Source: Rotaria sordida
Taxonomy: Eukaryota; Rotifera; Eurotatoria; Philodinida; Philodinidae
Length of the DNA: 64,000 nt
Direction of reading: 5' to 3'
Assembly: GCA_905250125.1 (NCBI GenBank)
Contig: CAJNOL010000013.1
Coordinates: forward strand, 409,299-473,298
Made by a program: the position numbers and the translations under genes. Under the pieces are notes generated by a model, which was not told the DNA's origin, did no database searches, and saw nothing but the letters and a program-made list of their open reading frames with translations. Positions 12,518-26,943 of this stretch are shown piece after piece (position 1 is the stretch's first letter; each line of letters begins with the position of its first letter).

Positions 12518-15346
12518 ATGGCTCAATTATGTGGTAAGCAATATGATTTATTCCGAAATGAAAACAATCCTTTTTCATGTATGAAAAGCAGTATCATATA
12601 AAAAAAAAAGATTTAGTTAAACGTTCAAAATTCAAAAAGTCAATAATATTTATATAGAATTTATGAAAAGAAATTCTATAATAGTCACTCGAAGAATAAA
12701 AATACAAACTATTATATAGAAAATCGTTCAATTGTCTATCAAAGGTCATTAATTATTTAAAAACAAACATCACATCATTGTTAATAATAAAAATTTTCCT
12801 ATATAATTTTATTTTTGTTTCTTAACTATTGATTATAATGATCGTTTATTAAATCAAAATATCGTTTGACTTATTATTTTAAGTAAAAAATATACTAAAT
12901 GATTTCATAGAAATTAATATTCTTGTAACTTATTATAATATTATCTATTCAATATTCATGCAGTTTTTATTCCAGATATTCAATCAAATAGCCTTGTTGA
13001 TTTGTAAGTTGTTTTTCATTATTAATTCGACAAATCTTGATGTAATTTGCAGTATTGTTTACTAATTTTTAATGACCTTCGATGACAATAAGTAGACATA
13101 TTCTATTCTTCTCTTTATCGACAAAAATATGTGTAGAAAGAGCAAAAAAAACTTAGACCATTTACAAATAATAATTCTTTTCGCATCAGCAAGTCAATTT
13201 TTGTTCTTGTAGTTCTAGAGTGCAACATGCGCATCTTACAACCATCATTCTGTTATTAGTTACTTTTCTAGCACTTATGTTCTGTTACATTTTTTGACAG
13301 TTCTCGACACGCATACATAACTGAAAGAGAGAGAGAGAGAGAGAAAAAAAAATCTATATTGACAAGTTAGTTATAAGAATGGATCGAACAAATCGTGTAG
13401 AAATAAAAGAATATTTGTAAATATGTAAAAATTTAGTGACATTTATGAAACAATGTAAGAGAAAATCGACAATATTGTTTTGTGTATAAAAAAAAGAAAG
13501 AATCAATCGTCTTGTGTTGGTCTCGAGAGATCGTCAAGTATTGTCATAAAGGATAAACCGATTGGATATAAAAAAGAAAGAAGAAAAAAAAAGAATAGAT
13601 CATGATTATCATGAAAAAGGAAGTAGAAAAACTACTACTACTACTACTACTACTATTATACCTTGTTCGATTTATTCTGTTCTATAAAAAAGACATAAAG
13701 ATAGAGAGAGAGAAAGTGAGAGAGCGAGAACAAGAACATTTCTTGTTGACAGCAAAGTAGGGATTATTTATTATCATTATATGTGAAAGTAGAGATATTG
13801 TTTTCAATAATTATGAAAGTCATGAATATATAGAAAATTTGTTGTTTTAGCATTTATTCCAAATACTAATAACAGTGACGAAAGACAAATCGGTTTGTGT
13901 GCATACGAAGGATATTTTGTCATGAAAATTAGATTATTGGTAGAATGCAATGATAGAGCAGCGTTCTTCTTTCTTTTTTCCTTCGTCTTTTCCTCTTGGT
14001 GCCACATCGAGGATTTTATGGAAGAAGCCAAGGTTGCCTCTGACGATGTGTTTACGCTTACATGTATATATATAGATTTTTCTTCTATTCTTTTAGAAAT
14101 GGTCAACTATATAGAGCCGATCAAATTGTATATATAAAAGCTATTTATTTGAATTCAGACGATTTGACACTTGCTAATTACGCTCATCAACGAGTCGTTG
14201 ATTCAAGACAAGTATCAATTGAACTTGTCATTATTACAACAACTTTCACCATTACTTGTTCTCATGCGGCTGTGTCAACGTCGAATAATAATGGACACAG
14301 CTGTATTCGAATATTGTCGGCGCTCGTTAACGTCGACATGGTGGTAAGATAACGATTAATAGATATATACATATAAAAATTAAGAGGGTCTATGTTTATA
14401 CTCGAGCTGTATAATAACTGTTTAGCTAAATACATTGTGGACACAAATTGAAGTGGTCGATTTAATCAACGACGGGTCCGGACTTGGCTTTGGCATTAGT
14501 GGTAATCAATCAACGGGTGTTGTTGTCAAAGCAATCGTACCTGGTTCGATTGCCGATAAGGTAATATCTCTATAATCTTATTATTTTATATTTTCCTAAC
14601 TTCGCTTTCTTATGCTTCCAACTGCTTTTCAAATCGATGGAACAAAAGACAACAGAGAGAAGAAAAAAAAACATAGATAGAGAAGAAAAAAACAGAAAGA
14701 AAATAAATTTGCCTAATGAATGATAGCTAGTAGTATGTATATATCTTTCTAGAAAAAGAACAGAAAAACGATGAGAGGAAAATAGCAAAAATGAGAAAAA
14801 CAAGCGGTCTCTTGCCTTTATATATAAGCAAATCGTATGAGCTATATGTCAAAGAATTCTTAATATCCGTTACGATTTTCTTTTTTTTCTCTGTTATTAT
14901 CTAGGATGGTCGTATACATACGGGTGATCATTTATTTCAAATAAATCATGTTTATGTACGCGGTATGAATTCGGAACAAGTAGCTGGTATCCTTCGACAG
15001 TGTTCTGAAGAAGTTCATCTTGTTATTGCACGCAGTATACGTGAACCAACAACAGCAATAAATACTACATCATCATTATCAGAAAATCCTTCATTAATAT
15101 CAGAAAATTTTATTCGTACAAGAAATTCATTATCATCAATGATTGCTGATAATGATGGTATTATTAATAATTCACAAAATAAAATTCTTCTTCGTACTGA
15201 ACGTTTACTTGAAAGCAATCATAATTTAGAACAAATCCTTAATAATCTTGTTGATCAGGTTTGTTTTTTGTTATCGATACTATTTTAGCAAAAAAAAATT
15301 GATTATCGACAACATGAAAGCGTTTGCATGTTATGTTTTTTCTCAC

Positions 15347-15378
<32 letters not shown>

Positions 15379-18300
15379 TTCTTTCATATTTATTATTCTT
15401 TCCGTTTTTTTTTCATTCATCTTTCAAATCCCTTGAGTACTGTCTTCTTTTTCACTCTTCATCATTCTCTACTCAAGAGTCTTTACACAGAACGGAAACA
15501 TGACAGGTTGCTTTAGTAGTCAAAGTATTAGGAAAACTCGAAGAGAAGGCAAGAAAAAGAAACAAGCATTTATATGGCAAATATGTGTTTTCTATGTCGT
15601 CAATTCTATTTAAGAGATAACGACTGTGTCAGCCGATTGTCGATTGTTAATCTGGGGAACGTTTTTTTCTTTCTTTGGAATCTTAGGCCAGAAACCATTG
15701 ACTAAATAATAAGCTATTCGTTTGCTTTTTTTCTTTATATAAATGTCGTTATTTGATTGCACCAATATATTTAGTGTCAATACGAAGATGGCACAGAAGT
15801 GTTGGATGTTACACTTGAAAAAGGCGACGATGGTTTAGGCATAACTGTTGCTGGTTATGTCAGTCCTGATTCAACTAATGATGGTAAATATTATAGTTAT
15901 TGTTTTGTTAATAAGAGTTACTATTAATAATAGATTTTTGAAAAATGATTTGTAAATTATATTATGAATGAAGATTTGATTAAGTGACAAAGATTTATTC
16001 TATACTTAAGGAAAACGTTAATACGTGCATATTTCCTTTTATATTGATACTTTAGACTAATCATATAAATTGTACGTTGAGCTAATTGTTTCGATTCAAA
16101 TAGTTTTTTTTATAATACTAATATGCATATTTATGTGTTTAGGCTTTATATATTTATTTTGGAAAAATTACGAAATAATAGTCTAGATTTAAAATAGGAA
16201 AAATAGATTAATGTGATTTTTTTGATCAAATAAATATATTTGTTTTTGCTCGAATCTGTTTATTAAAATTCAGTTAAAATGTTTTATAGACTATCAAAAA
16301 AAAACAACTAATTTTGAAAATTTGACTAAATTTAATTAGTTTTGATAGTTTCTTTCATATATATATCAATTCATACATAATAAAATTCTCGTAGAAAAAT
16401 CTCTATATCGACTTATCTTTCTAATATCAAAACTGTCAGATTCCTATTTGAGATATATTTCCAAAATTAATTGATGAATATCTATATAAGTTTAATATGT
16501 CAGTAATAAATTTTCTATATTATTCATAGAAAAATATAAAATTGTCAGCATTTATCTATAACTTGATTAATTAAAAAAAATGATGTTGTTTATACGAAAA
16601 TAACACCAGATGGCACTAATCAATCTTAAATTCCCATCATTTATCATTATTACATATCTGTCTTTATACAATAAACATATAATGATTGATTCGCACGAAC
16701 CAAACAAATCATATATTTAATTGCGAATTTCTTTATTTTATGTTGTTGTTGTTGTTGTTTTTTTAAATAGATGCTATCGCTGGTATATTTATTCGTGATA
16801 TAGCTGAAGGAAGTTCATGTGCACGTGATGGTCGTTTAGCAATAGGTGATCAAATAATTGAAGTAAATGATCAATCACTTAATGGATTTTCTAATATTCA
16901 AGCACTTTATTTATTACAACATACAAATACATCTGTACGACTTAAAATTCGACGTTATCTTGATGGTGTTAAATTTGAAAAAATTAAAGAAATGATTTGT
17001 AAATTTTTTGATTATTTTTGAAAAATATAAATCATTTTTTATTTTAATATTTTAGTGCTTGAATCTTCAAATCAACTTGAAGAAAAATTTGAATTTCAAA
17101 ATCAATTAAATATAAATGAACAAATACATGATAAATGGATCAAAATTTTAGGAAATAATTATGAAATTTTTATTATTGATATTTATAAATCTGATAATGG
17201 TAGTCTTGGAATAACACTTGAAGGTACAATTGATGTTGAAAATGGTGAAGAAATTGGAGCACATCATTATATTCGAACAATATTATCTGATGGAATTATT
17301 GGAATTGAGGGAACATTAAAACCTAGTGATGAACTTTTAGAAGTAAAGAAAAAACAAAAAAAAAATTGTTTTTCTAGATTTAATCTTTTTTTGTTCTTCT
17401 TTTAAGATTAATAATCAAGTTTTATATGGAAAAAATCATATTCATGTTATTGAAATTCTTAAACGTGTTAAATATGAAATAAAACTTGTATGTGCTCGTC
17501 GTATTATAAAACAATCAGATGAAATAAATCTTAAAACAAAATCAAATCGTTCTCGTTCAATATCATTTGGTAAAACAACTGAAATAGTTGTTAAAGCTAA
17601 AAGTATGGGAACATTACATTCAACAAATAGTTCATTTTTACGAATGGCTAAAACACGTTCATTAGAAGTTATTTCAAATTTAGCTTTATGGTCAACATCT
17701 ATTTTAACTATTGAATTACATAAAGGTGAAAATGGTTTAGGATTTTCTGTACTTGATTATCAAGATCCATCAAATCCAAGTTATTCACCTGTTTTTGTTA
17801 TACGTGCATTAGTATCTGGTGGTGTTGCACAATTAGATGGGAGAGTTGTTCCTGGAGATCGTTTATTAGCTGTTAATGATATTGCATTTGAAAATATGAA
17901 TTTAAATGAAGTTATTAAAATATTAAAATCAACACCAAAAGGTCCAGTGAAACTTAGTTTATCAAAACCACTACCATATCCAAAATTTAAAAATGAAAAT
18001 GATGATAAAACAATAACTGATAGTGATCAAGATTATAATAACAATCGACGTTTATCACGTATTAGTAAAAGTAAAACAACAGCAGAATTATTGAATAATC
18101 ATAAGGTATGATCATTAATTATTTTAGATGTTAAATAATCAATTTTTGTATTTGAACTGAATATATTACATAGTAATGCGTAAAATATTCTATAGAATTC
18201 TATTTTGATCATTCAATGAATTTATTAGATTTTTGATTGATTCGATATTATGATCGAATATTTATCTTTCTGATAACTAAATTTTACATAAGATAATATT

Positions 18301-21300
18301 ATGTTAACGTTAACACTTAGATCTTAAGCAATCAATTTGATCTTATCATATATCTAATCACAATAGGAATAAACATTATTACCGATCTATGGAATTTCAA
18401 CAAGAGTCTATTCTTGTTTTTGAGTAGAATCAACAACATGCAAGCAACAAATATTATTTTTCTTTGTAGAAATTAATTATGGTAAACATACGCAAAAAAA
18501 AAATAATAGCTATCTGTCACTTTTCTTATGTACACTCATCAAATTTCATAAACAATCAAATATCTATTTACATAGACAGTTGTATAATTGATAAAATGAA
18601 TCAAATCTCGTTTTGTTGTTAACTGTTAGTACTAAACAACATTTATTATATAACATCACATAGGAATATGCTTTTTGTGCGTGTTACTACTTGGATATTT
18701 TAATTAAATTCACTTTTGACTCTTGTATCCTTACTAAGATTAATATTATGATTAAAAACCTACTTTTACTCGTAATATACGTTCCATAGAGTAACATAAT
18801 TAATAAATGAAAATATTATTCTATAAAAAAAAATTCCATTGGGATATAATTTTGAAATATTATAAAATGAAATTAATCAAAATAAAAATTTGAAAACCTT
18901 CAATAAGTGAAGTATTAAAGTATTAAAATTTTCATATTTATTTTTTAGCGTTCTTCTTCTAGTCATCGTTCAGTAAATACTAAACCAACTATTTCACCTG
19001 GTATTTCTCTATCAGCACCAGCTATTCTTAATAGACATGAATATATTGAAATTTTATTAAATAAAGAAAATATAAAAGAAAAATTTGACGAACAAATATT
19101 AAATGATAATTATCGTGAAAACATTTCGAAAAAATGTTTATCATTTAAAAACATTGAAATTCAATCTGAAAATGATTATCAATCAAAAAATATTGAAGAA
19201 CATCTTGATTTATTACCAACGAATAATTATCAATCAGATTTATTATCAATAAATAATTATATCAATCTACCTGAATTTATTCAATTTCAGTCAGATCATC
19301 TTGTTCTTACACCACAATTAACTTCTCAATCATTGAATGATCGTTTACGTAATTCATCTACATTTCCAACATCTAAATTTAATCGACATTCAATGATACT
19401 ACAAACAACAACAGCTAATATTGGTATTCATTCACCTACAACACGTTCAGTTCGATCAAGATATTCATATGATACAACAATATATTATGAAAAACAACGT
19501 CAACCAAAATATTCTAAACGATCAATGATAAATAAGTTTGACTCCATGGCATGTTTCAAGGAAGTGAGTAGATTAGTGATTTTCTTTTTTTCTTTTTCAG
19601 TTTGTCCGTTTAAGCAAACGAAACTTATTGCCCAAAGGAATATAATTGACGAAGACGATAACGTACATATATCGAAGAATAAAATTTGATTATAGTAATT
19701 GTCCTAAAGGAAATACCAATAATTATGATGAGAGTTAACAAAGAAATAGTGAATACATAGAGAAAGACGAGAACAAGAAGCCTCTTGAGAGTGCGTACTA
19801 AAAAAAGAAAAAAAAAAACTAAAACGGCATGTTTTTTATGGCATTTAAGTATAAAGCTTGCCGATAGAATAGATAAGTTTTGATTTATTATATCTTTCAG
19901 TGTTTATTGAAGACTTTCTTTTTTCTTGTTTTTTTGATATTTATCATTGATTGATAAATTATTTTAAATAAAGTATGTAAATATAAGACTGAACATGGCA
20001 TATAGTGATGTAAGATTGTAAATCTTGTTCTATGAATGATGATTTCTTTTTTCAATAAAGAAATATTAGAAAAGAAATGTTATTGTTGTGTAAGTAAATT
20101 CTTTTCTTTTCTACTGATTTAATCAAAAACGATAAATTGACTCTTATTTATTTGAATTGTCTAACAAGAAAAAACTACAAACGATGCAGTAAGTTTCACA
20201 TATCAATTAATATTTTTTTGATTAATGTCTTTTCTCTGCTTGTAATTATCCAAAGAAAATGCTTGTATTTTATAGATAAAGATAAAAAAAATATTAAAAA
20301 CAAGCTTAAGGAAAGAAAAATAGCTATGGTGTATGTTTTTGTAGTAACACACCATTAGACAGATTGAAACCATTAATTTAGTTGTTTATCATTATGTGAC
20401 TAACTTGATCTTTACTCTATCGTCTCAAACGTCCGCTATTCGCCTACATATGTCTTACACGCGAGTATTTTCGTGCACAATTTTGTATCTTTATTTTTCT
20501 GTATATTTATAAAAAAAAACTTATTGACCAATAAGATGACGAGAAGAAGTCGAATTTCAATAAATCATGTTGAAAAGATCGTTAGCCTAATTATACAAAC
20601 GTCTAGTTCTCTTTTTTTTGTATCCCCTGGAGTGCATCTGTTTACATTTAAGTTAATGATGATTAACATATTGAGCTCTATACACTTCTCTTAATTTAGT
20701 TCGATGACAGATTAGTTGTTTATATCATCATATATGTTGACCTTCTACTTTACTAAAGCAATTGTTATAATACTAATAAGATAAGCAAGTAACTAATTTC
20801 TTTTGATTTGTTTTTAGCCTGATTTGAGTAGTGATGATAATAATAATTTAACTCATTCATCTTCATCAACTCATCGACATTCGACTAAAAATATTATTCA
20901 TTCAAGATCATTTGTAGATGATGATCTAAGTGATACTGATGATATGAATCAACAAGATAAACTTTTGAATAATAATAATAATAATAAAATAACAACAAGT
21001 CAAACATCTAAACATACGTCTTCATCACGACAATCATCTCGAATGACATCACCTGCATTATCAACTAGTTCTCAATCTTCTGGACGTGTTATTACATTAC
21101 TTAATCATGAAGTTATACAATTACCTATTGATCTAGAATGTGAAACATTGATTAAATACAATTTTGATCAACTTGGTAATGAAATCAGAAAAAAAATTCG
21201 AATTTTATTAAAATTTTTCATATTTAGGCTTAGTTGTCGATGCTTCTGTTGATGAAGGTGTTAATGGATGTTATATACGTTCAATAACATCAACATCGAA

Positions 21301-24300
21301 TAATACTTGTTTACAAGCAGGCGATTTTATAGTATCAATTAATAATGAAAATATGAGAAAAATTAGCAATGCACAAGCACGTTCAATTATTCGACGCGCT
21401 TCACTTATTGGGTCAGATATTAGGTATATATATATATATATAAGTGTGAAGTCTTTCTTTCTTTTTTACTATATTTTTCTTCATTTAGTGTTATTTTTAT
21501 TGCGGGCGAAGAAGCTAAACAATATAAAGATCAAATAGTTGATTCACAATTAACACCACCCGAGTAAGAGAAAACAAAACAAAGTCAAATCTTTATATTT
21601 ATATTTTAATATATTTTAGAAATCTCGATTCAGATATCGAAGTAAATCAATCAAAAGCAATTGTAATTGATAATGATAATAATTCACAAAATTTTGTTGA
21701 TAATGATAATGATTCACAAAATCTTATTGATAACGATAATGATTCACAAAATCTTATTGATAATGAAAGTTTATGTTCAACTTTATGGGGACCACCTCGA
21801 ACAGTTGTTCTTTATCGTGATGAACAAGTTAAAAGTTTAGGTATAAGTATTGTTGGTGGTAAATTAGATTTTTCTGGTCCTGGTAATACTATTGAATCAT
21901 GTATATCAGGTATATTTATAAAACATGTTATACCTGATTCAATAGCTGGACGTAAAAGTACATTAAAAACTGGTGATCGTATTCTTGAAGTGAATGGATA
22001 TAATCTTCGTGATGCAACACATGATCATGCTGTTGAAATTATACGTTCAGCACAATCACCAATCTATTTTATTGTACAAAGTTTATTTGATCCATCAAAT
22101 CCTATTTCTCATTCACAACTTATTGAAGATAATCCAATAATTAAACAATATAAACATTTAGATGGTGATGTTTTATTAATTGATATAAAAAGAGATCTAT
22201 CAGAAATAAATGAACCACTTGGTCTTTCTCTTATTGGACATTGTGATCCAAATAAATTAGCTGTTTTTGTTTGTGATATTCAACCGAATTCATTACTTGG
22301 TCGTGATAATCGTTTAAGATTAGGTGATCAATTACTTCAAGTAAGTTTTTTAGTTAAACCAAAAAAAGAATATTCATTTGTGTTTTATTTTTTTTTTACA
22401 TGAATTATAAATTTCTCTATTTTTCTTTTAGGTCAATGAAGAAATTCTTTTAGGAAAAGCTCATTCAATAGTAACATCAATTATTAAATCAATTAAATCA
22501 GAAACATTAAATTTTATAATACTTCGGTAAGAATAATTCATTTGAATAAAATTTTCTTCATGTAATTGATTCATAGAAATCCTAATGCAATTAATGATAT
22601 GGCGTTAAGAAGTCCATATAAACCAATTCAACATCACGATACTAGTCATGTTAATGAACATAAAGAAAACGATGATCGATTAACATCAACATCCGTTTTT
22701 CCGCTTAATAAACATCTATTTGATAATAACGAATATATAAAAACGAAGAATTCGTCTAATCAAATAAAAACAACGAATGATATTGAAAATGGTAACATTG
22801 ATAAATCAACAAATAAAAATTGCTTTTATTCTCTTTCTTCTGATATCGATAATTCTTTACTCAATCAACAAACTAGTGAATTATTGCCAACATTATCATC
22901 AAATATATTAACAGATATAAATGATAATAAAAATCATCAGATTACTTCAAATATTACTTCACCAATAGTTAGTAAACAAATAATAGAACATAATACAGAA
23001 ATTAATGGATCATTTGTATCACATCTTCCTATAATGTCATCATCAAGTTCTTCTTCATCATTGTCAATTCCATCTCCAACATTAAATCAACAGATTGTTG
23101 ACAAATTTGAATCTGTCATTAATAATATTAATCAAATAGAAGGTTTGTCAATATTAATTACAAGTAAACACAATGAAGAATCTTATTTATTTAGATGATC
23201 CTCGTACAAGACCTATTGTTGTTGGACAAGAAACATTAATTGAAATTGATCGTGGACAATCTGGTCTTGGACTTTCAGTCGTCGGTGGATCCGATACACA
23301 ATTGGTAAATTAATTATTTTTTCGTTTTTGAAGAAAATTCTTCCTTAAATTTCAATATTCTGTAGGAAGCGCTGAGTAAAACATTTTTCTTATTATCATA
23401 TTTAATGCTACACATTTTCGAGATTGAAGAACGATGATCACAGAAACTTAAGCACGGAAACGATAAGTACGAGGACACTTCAGAACCGAAAAGTTAAGCA
23501 CGCAAAAAAAGTGATAATGAACAGTATTAGTGTGTGCGGATAGAAATGAAGAGAAGACTAACGGCCACACTTCATACTCTCGTGCTTGTCGTTCTCGCAC
23601 TTATGGTTTCCGTGCTTGAGTATCCGCGCTCATCGTTCCGATTTCCACATATTCGATGTTCGTATTACTTTCATGGTACATATAAGCTATAAACAACAAT
23701 ACTTTTTGCTAATATTTCAATGAAATCATGAACTCTGTCAAAGAACTCATATTTAGTCGTGATGTTTATTATGTCTCACTGTTACGCATAAGCAGCATCA
23801 ATGATATTTATTTTCAATTTTTTACGTAGAATCGTTTCTTAACTGAAAATTTAGAATATGTTTTTCTTTTAGTCAGCGGTTATTATTCATGATATTTATG
23901 AAGGTTGTGCTGCAAAACGTGATGGTCGTTTACTTGTTGGCGATCAAATACTTGAGGTCTTTTTTTTGTATTATTGAATATGAATATGAATTTATAATTT
24001 ATATCGAATAGGTTAATTCAATTAATTTACGTGCGGCAACACATGAAGAAGCTATTAAAGCATTACGGCAATCAACAAATATTATTCGTATGGTTATATT
24101 TCGTAGTGAAATGGTGAATGAAGAAGATAAATTTGACATAATAACAGTTGATTTTATTAAAAAATCAGGCAAAGGACTTGGTAAAAATGAAATCATATGA
24201 AAATTAAATTTTACTTTAATTCCGTTTGCTTATAGGATTTAGTATCATCGGAAGACGACATGGATATGGTGTATTTATATCTCATATTGTAAATTTTCTT

Positions 24301-24645
24301 TTTTTTTTCATAATTTATTATGGATTTATATTTTCGTTAAATTAGATTGAAGGTAGTTCTGCAGAAAAAGATGGTCGACTTATGTCAGGAGATTTAATTC
24401 TTGAAGTAAATGGAAAAGATTTACGTTCAGCTGCATACGAACAAGTTGCTTATACATTAAAGGTAGAAATTATTGAATATGAAAAATAATTAGTAGTTTG
24501 TTTTTTATCTATTTAGACACTACCACATGCTCGTGTTTACATTAAAATTGGACGTTTAAAAGCAAGTGCACGTGAAAATTTCGTTTCAAACGAAAATAAA
24601 ATTCGATCACGCTCATCATCAACTCATAAAACAAATGATAGATAA
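12518..24645 (+). CDS. PATJ: Multi-PDZ polarity scaffold (PATJ/MPDZ family)
   Basis: Twenty-two exons join in frame to 1,796 codons plus stop: 12518-12533, 12976-13003, 14097-14343, 14426-14560, 14905-15258, 15775-15883, 16771-16998, 17056-17342, 17407-18105, 18949-19563, 20818-21175, 21228-21423, 21489-21563, 21620-22340, 22432-22526, 22577-23142, 23195-23304, 23873-23956, 24012-24180, 24236-24288, 24346-24462, 24517-24645. Nine full PDZ domains are seen at about residues 103-190, 262-365, 405-505, 565-655, 1000-1105, 1175-1265, 1300-1388, 1585-1675 and 1683-1770, each with a GLGF-type loop and DGR/GDQIL block. Residues 10-60 look like the C-terminal half of PDZ1. The order and linker sequences match PATJ/MPDZ, the Crumbs-complex scaffold at apical junctions, which normally carries an L27 domain plus ten or more PDZs. 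L27 and the front of PDZ1 were not found. The first two exons are tiny and are the least certain. Confidence 0.88.
13004..14096 (+). other. PATJ intron 2 (1.1 kb) with microsatellites
   Basis: Holds a GA run near 13323-13345, a CTA run near 13632-13656 and other purine-rich low-complexity sequence. Open frames near 13804-14137 have no domain similarity. The missing front of PDZ1 was looked for here and not convincingly found. Confidence 0.5.
21669..21758 (+). repeat. 30-nt coding tandem repeat in PATJ
   Basis: Three perfect-length 30-nt units, plus the start of a fourth, encode [20 protein letters not shown] and [10 protein letters not shown] in the linker before PDZ7. Near-identity of the units suggests recent expansion. 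Confidence 0.9.
23440..23625. repeat. Short foldback repeat in PATJ intron 17
   Basis: CTTAAGCACGGAAACGATAA near 23448 is mirrored as the reverse complement of TTATGGTTTCCGTGCTTGAG near 23600, with further matching sequence in between. It is more GC-rich than the surrounding intron. Confidence 0.6.
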
Positions 24646-26943
24646 TAATTATACTTTTTATTTTCTTCAACAGTCATATATAAAATAATAATCTACTCTT
24701 TAACATATCTCTCTTGTTAATATACTTGATAATTAAAAAAAAAAACAAAAAATTTTAAATATAAAACAAAACATGTCCTTTTTTTTTCTCTTTGTGTTGC
24801 CGAGTTATTTATGCTTCCAGCTTTTTCTGATTTGTTGTTTTTTTTTTTTTATTTAAATAACTCTTCCATGTTAAAGAGGAAATCCTTACATTTATTGCTC
24901 GGGTTTTGTAATGCTCCGGTTATTCTGTTTTTCTTTTTGTATACTTTCTTTTTTCGTCGATAATACCGAATTAGAGTGGTGAAATAAAATGACACAATAA
25001 AAGAGAAATTTTATTGTAAATAATGTGTGTTGATGATCGATGTTATTTTATTTATCTTGAATGTGTTTTTTCATTGATATTGTGCCAATTTTTAATTAAT
25101 AAATACTATGCGAAAATCTTTGCTTTGATTTTTGCATGATTTTATCAGGAATGAAATATTGAAATGCTTTTTATGTGAATATAACATTCATGATTTAGAT
25201 TAATTCTAGTATTTATTTTTATTCTGAAACTTATGAATATGGAAATCGATATGTCAAAGTTGATTAATAAATGATGATGATAGAAACTTGATTCTAATAT
25301 TAGATGATATATCTTGATATTGAGTTTTAATACAACTAATTGTACTTTTTAATTTATGTCTTATTAAATTTTATAAAAATTTATGTAAAGGATTTTTTTT
25401 TTACACTGAACTACATTCATCTCTTTTTTACAGACAGTTAATAGAGAGTTGAAATACAAAAAGAAAAAACATCATCGATTAATTTCTGATTTTTATGCAT
25501 AATTTTTTTTATAATTCATATTAGAAAAATGTTGAATGTATACTTTTTATTTAGTTTTACTTTCAAAGAACACGTCACAATTTATATATTTCTGAATGTT
25601 CCATCTTTAAATAGAAAAAGAAAAACTGCATTTGAGAAATTTCATGTAAAAAATTCGAATCATTAAACATGTTTTAAAAGTTTAGTTTAACTTGAATTTT
25701 CGAGATATTAAATTTAAGATTATTTATGTTCTTCAGAAATACAGAAACATAAATAAATTTTTATTATAATAAAATCAAATTGATTAGAAGTGAAAGTTTT
25801 GAAATAATTGAAAAAGAAAAATAACAATAATTTTTATTTGCTTACAAATTATCGTAGACAAAAAGTGAAAAATTTATTGTAAAACAAAGAAATAATACAT
25901 ATATATGTCATATATTTTGTTATGATTAATATTGAATAAATATTATAAATCAGTTTTTTATAATATAATCAATTTTGAAAAATAAATGTGGTTAAATTCT
26001 TTTTTTCCATTATTACTCAAATGTTGTGATCATCATGTTATTTTATTAGAAAGAGAGTAGCATGACAAAAATAATACATTGAGAACGGAAACATGTTTGT
26101 CACGCTATTATTATGGACTGAATTTGTATATGCATAATTAACATACGACTAATATGCATGAGCTAAAATTAATTATAAAAGATTACAGACTTTATTTAGT
26201 AATTTTGCATGTCAGTGAATTACAGTTTCATATAATATTCGCATCATCTTAAATTGCAGTTCAAACCTATTTATTTTGTTCTGACAGAAAAAAAAAGAAA
26301 GACTATTTTTAGAAATATTTTTTTAAGAAAGAAGTCCAACAAAATAATATTTCTCAATATGTATTAATCTATAATTTAATTAACTTACTGACTTGAGAAA
26401 TAAAAAATTTTATATTAAATAACATTCTGAATGCAGAATTTTAATTAGATTTAATAAACGATTAGTTTTATGCATTGAATACAACTATTGATCAAAATCT
26501 CTCAAAAAAATTGTCTCTCTTCGTTTGATAAGGATTACTAAAAGGTTTTTATTGTTTCTCACGTTTTCCCAAAAAAAAACCGTTCAAATCTCTCTCATCA
26601 AAGTCCGATCAACTTTATCAAAATTTTTCCAATTGGTCTCTTCAGTTATGAAGCTACCCTTCCAATCCTAGCGACCATGAGACACACCTGTAACGTTTTC
26701 AATCAACTTGATATACTTAATTCAATTTATACGCTTGCACTATTGAAAATTATCAAAATTAGTTAGCAAACATCTGTTAGAAAATATTTTGGTTGCATGT
26801 GTTAACTTCAAAAACACATTTCACAATGTATCCATATCGACTTGCAAACATTGTAATCGATGATTTTGCATACTTTCACATTTGTAAGACTAGTAATTTC
26901 AATTGTATCTCAATAAAAAAAAGGCAGAAGAATTCTTTTTTCC
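24646..26943. other. AT-rich intergenic stretch downstream of PATJ
   Basis: Several AATAAA-like hexamers follow the PATJ stop codon (for example near 24985), consistent with its 3' end. Beyond that there are only poly-A/T tracts and no supported gene on either strand. Confidence 0.55.

Noticed and set aside
13895-14137. ORF just upstream of PATJ exon 3 as the missing PDZ1 front half
   Set aside because: [14 protein letters not shown] is only vaguely PDZ-like and there is no good donor site; exon 13003 joins 14097 in phase instead.
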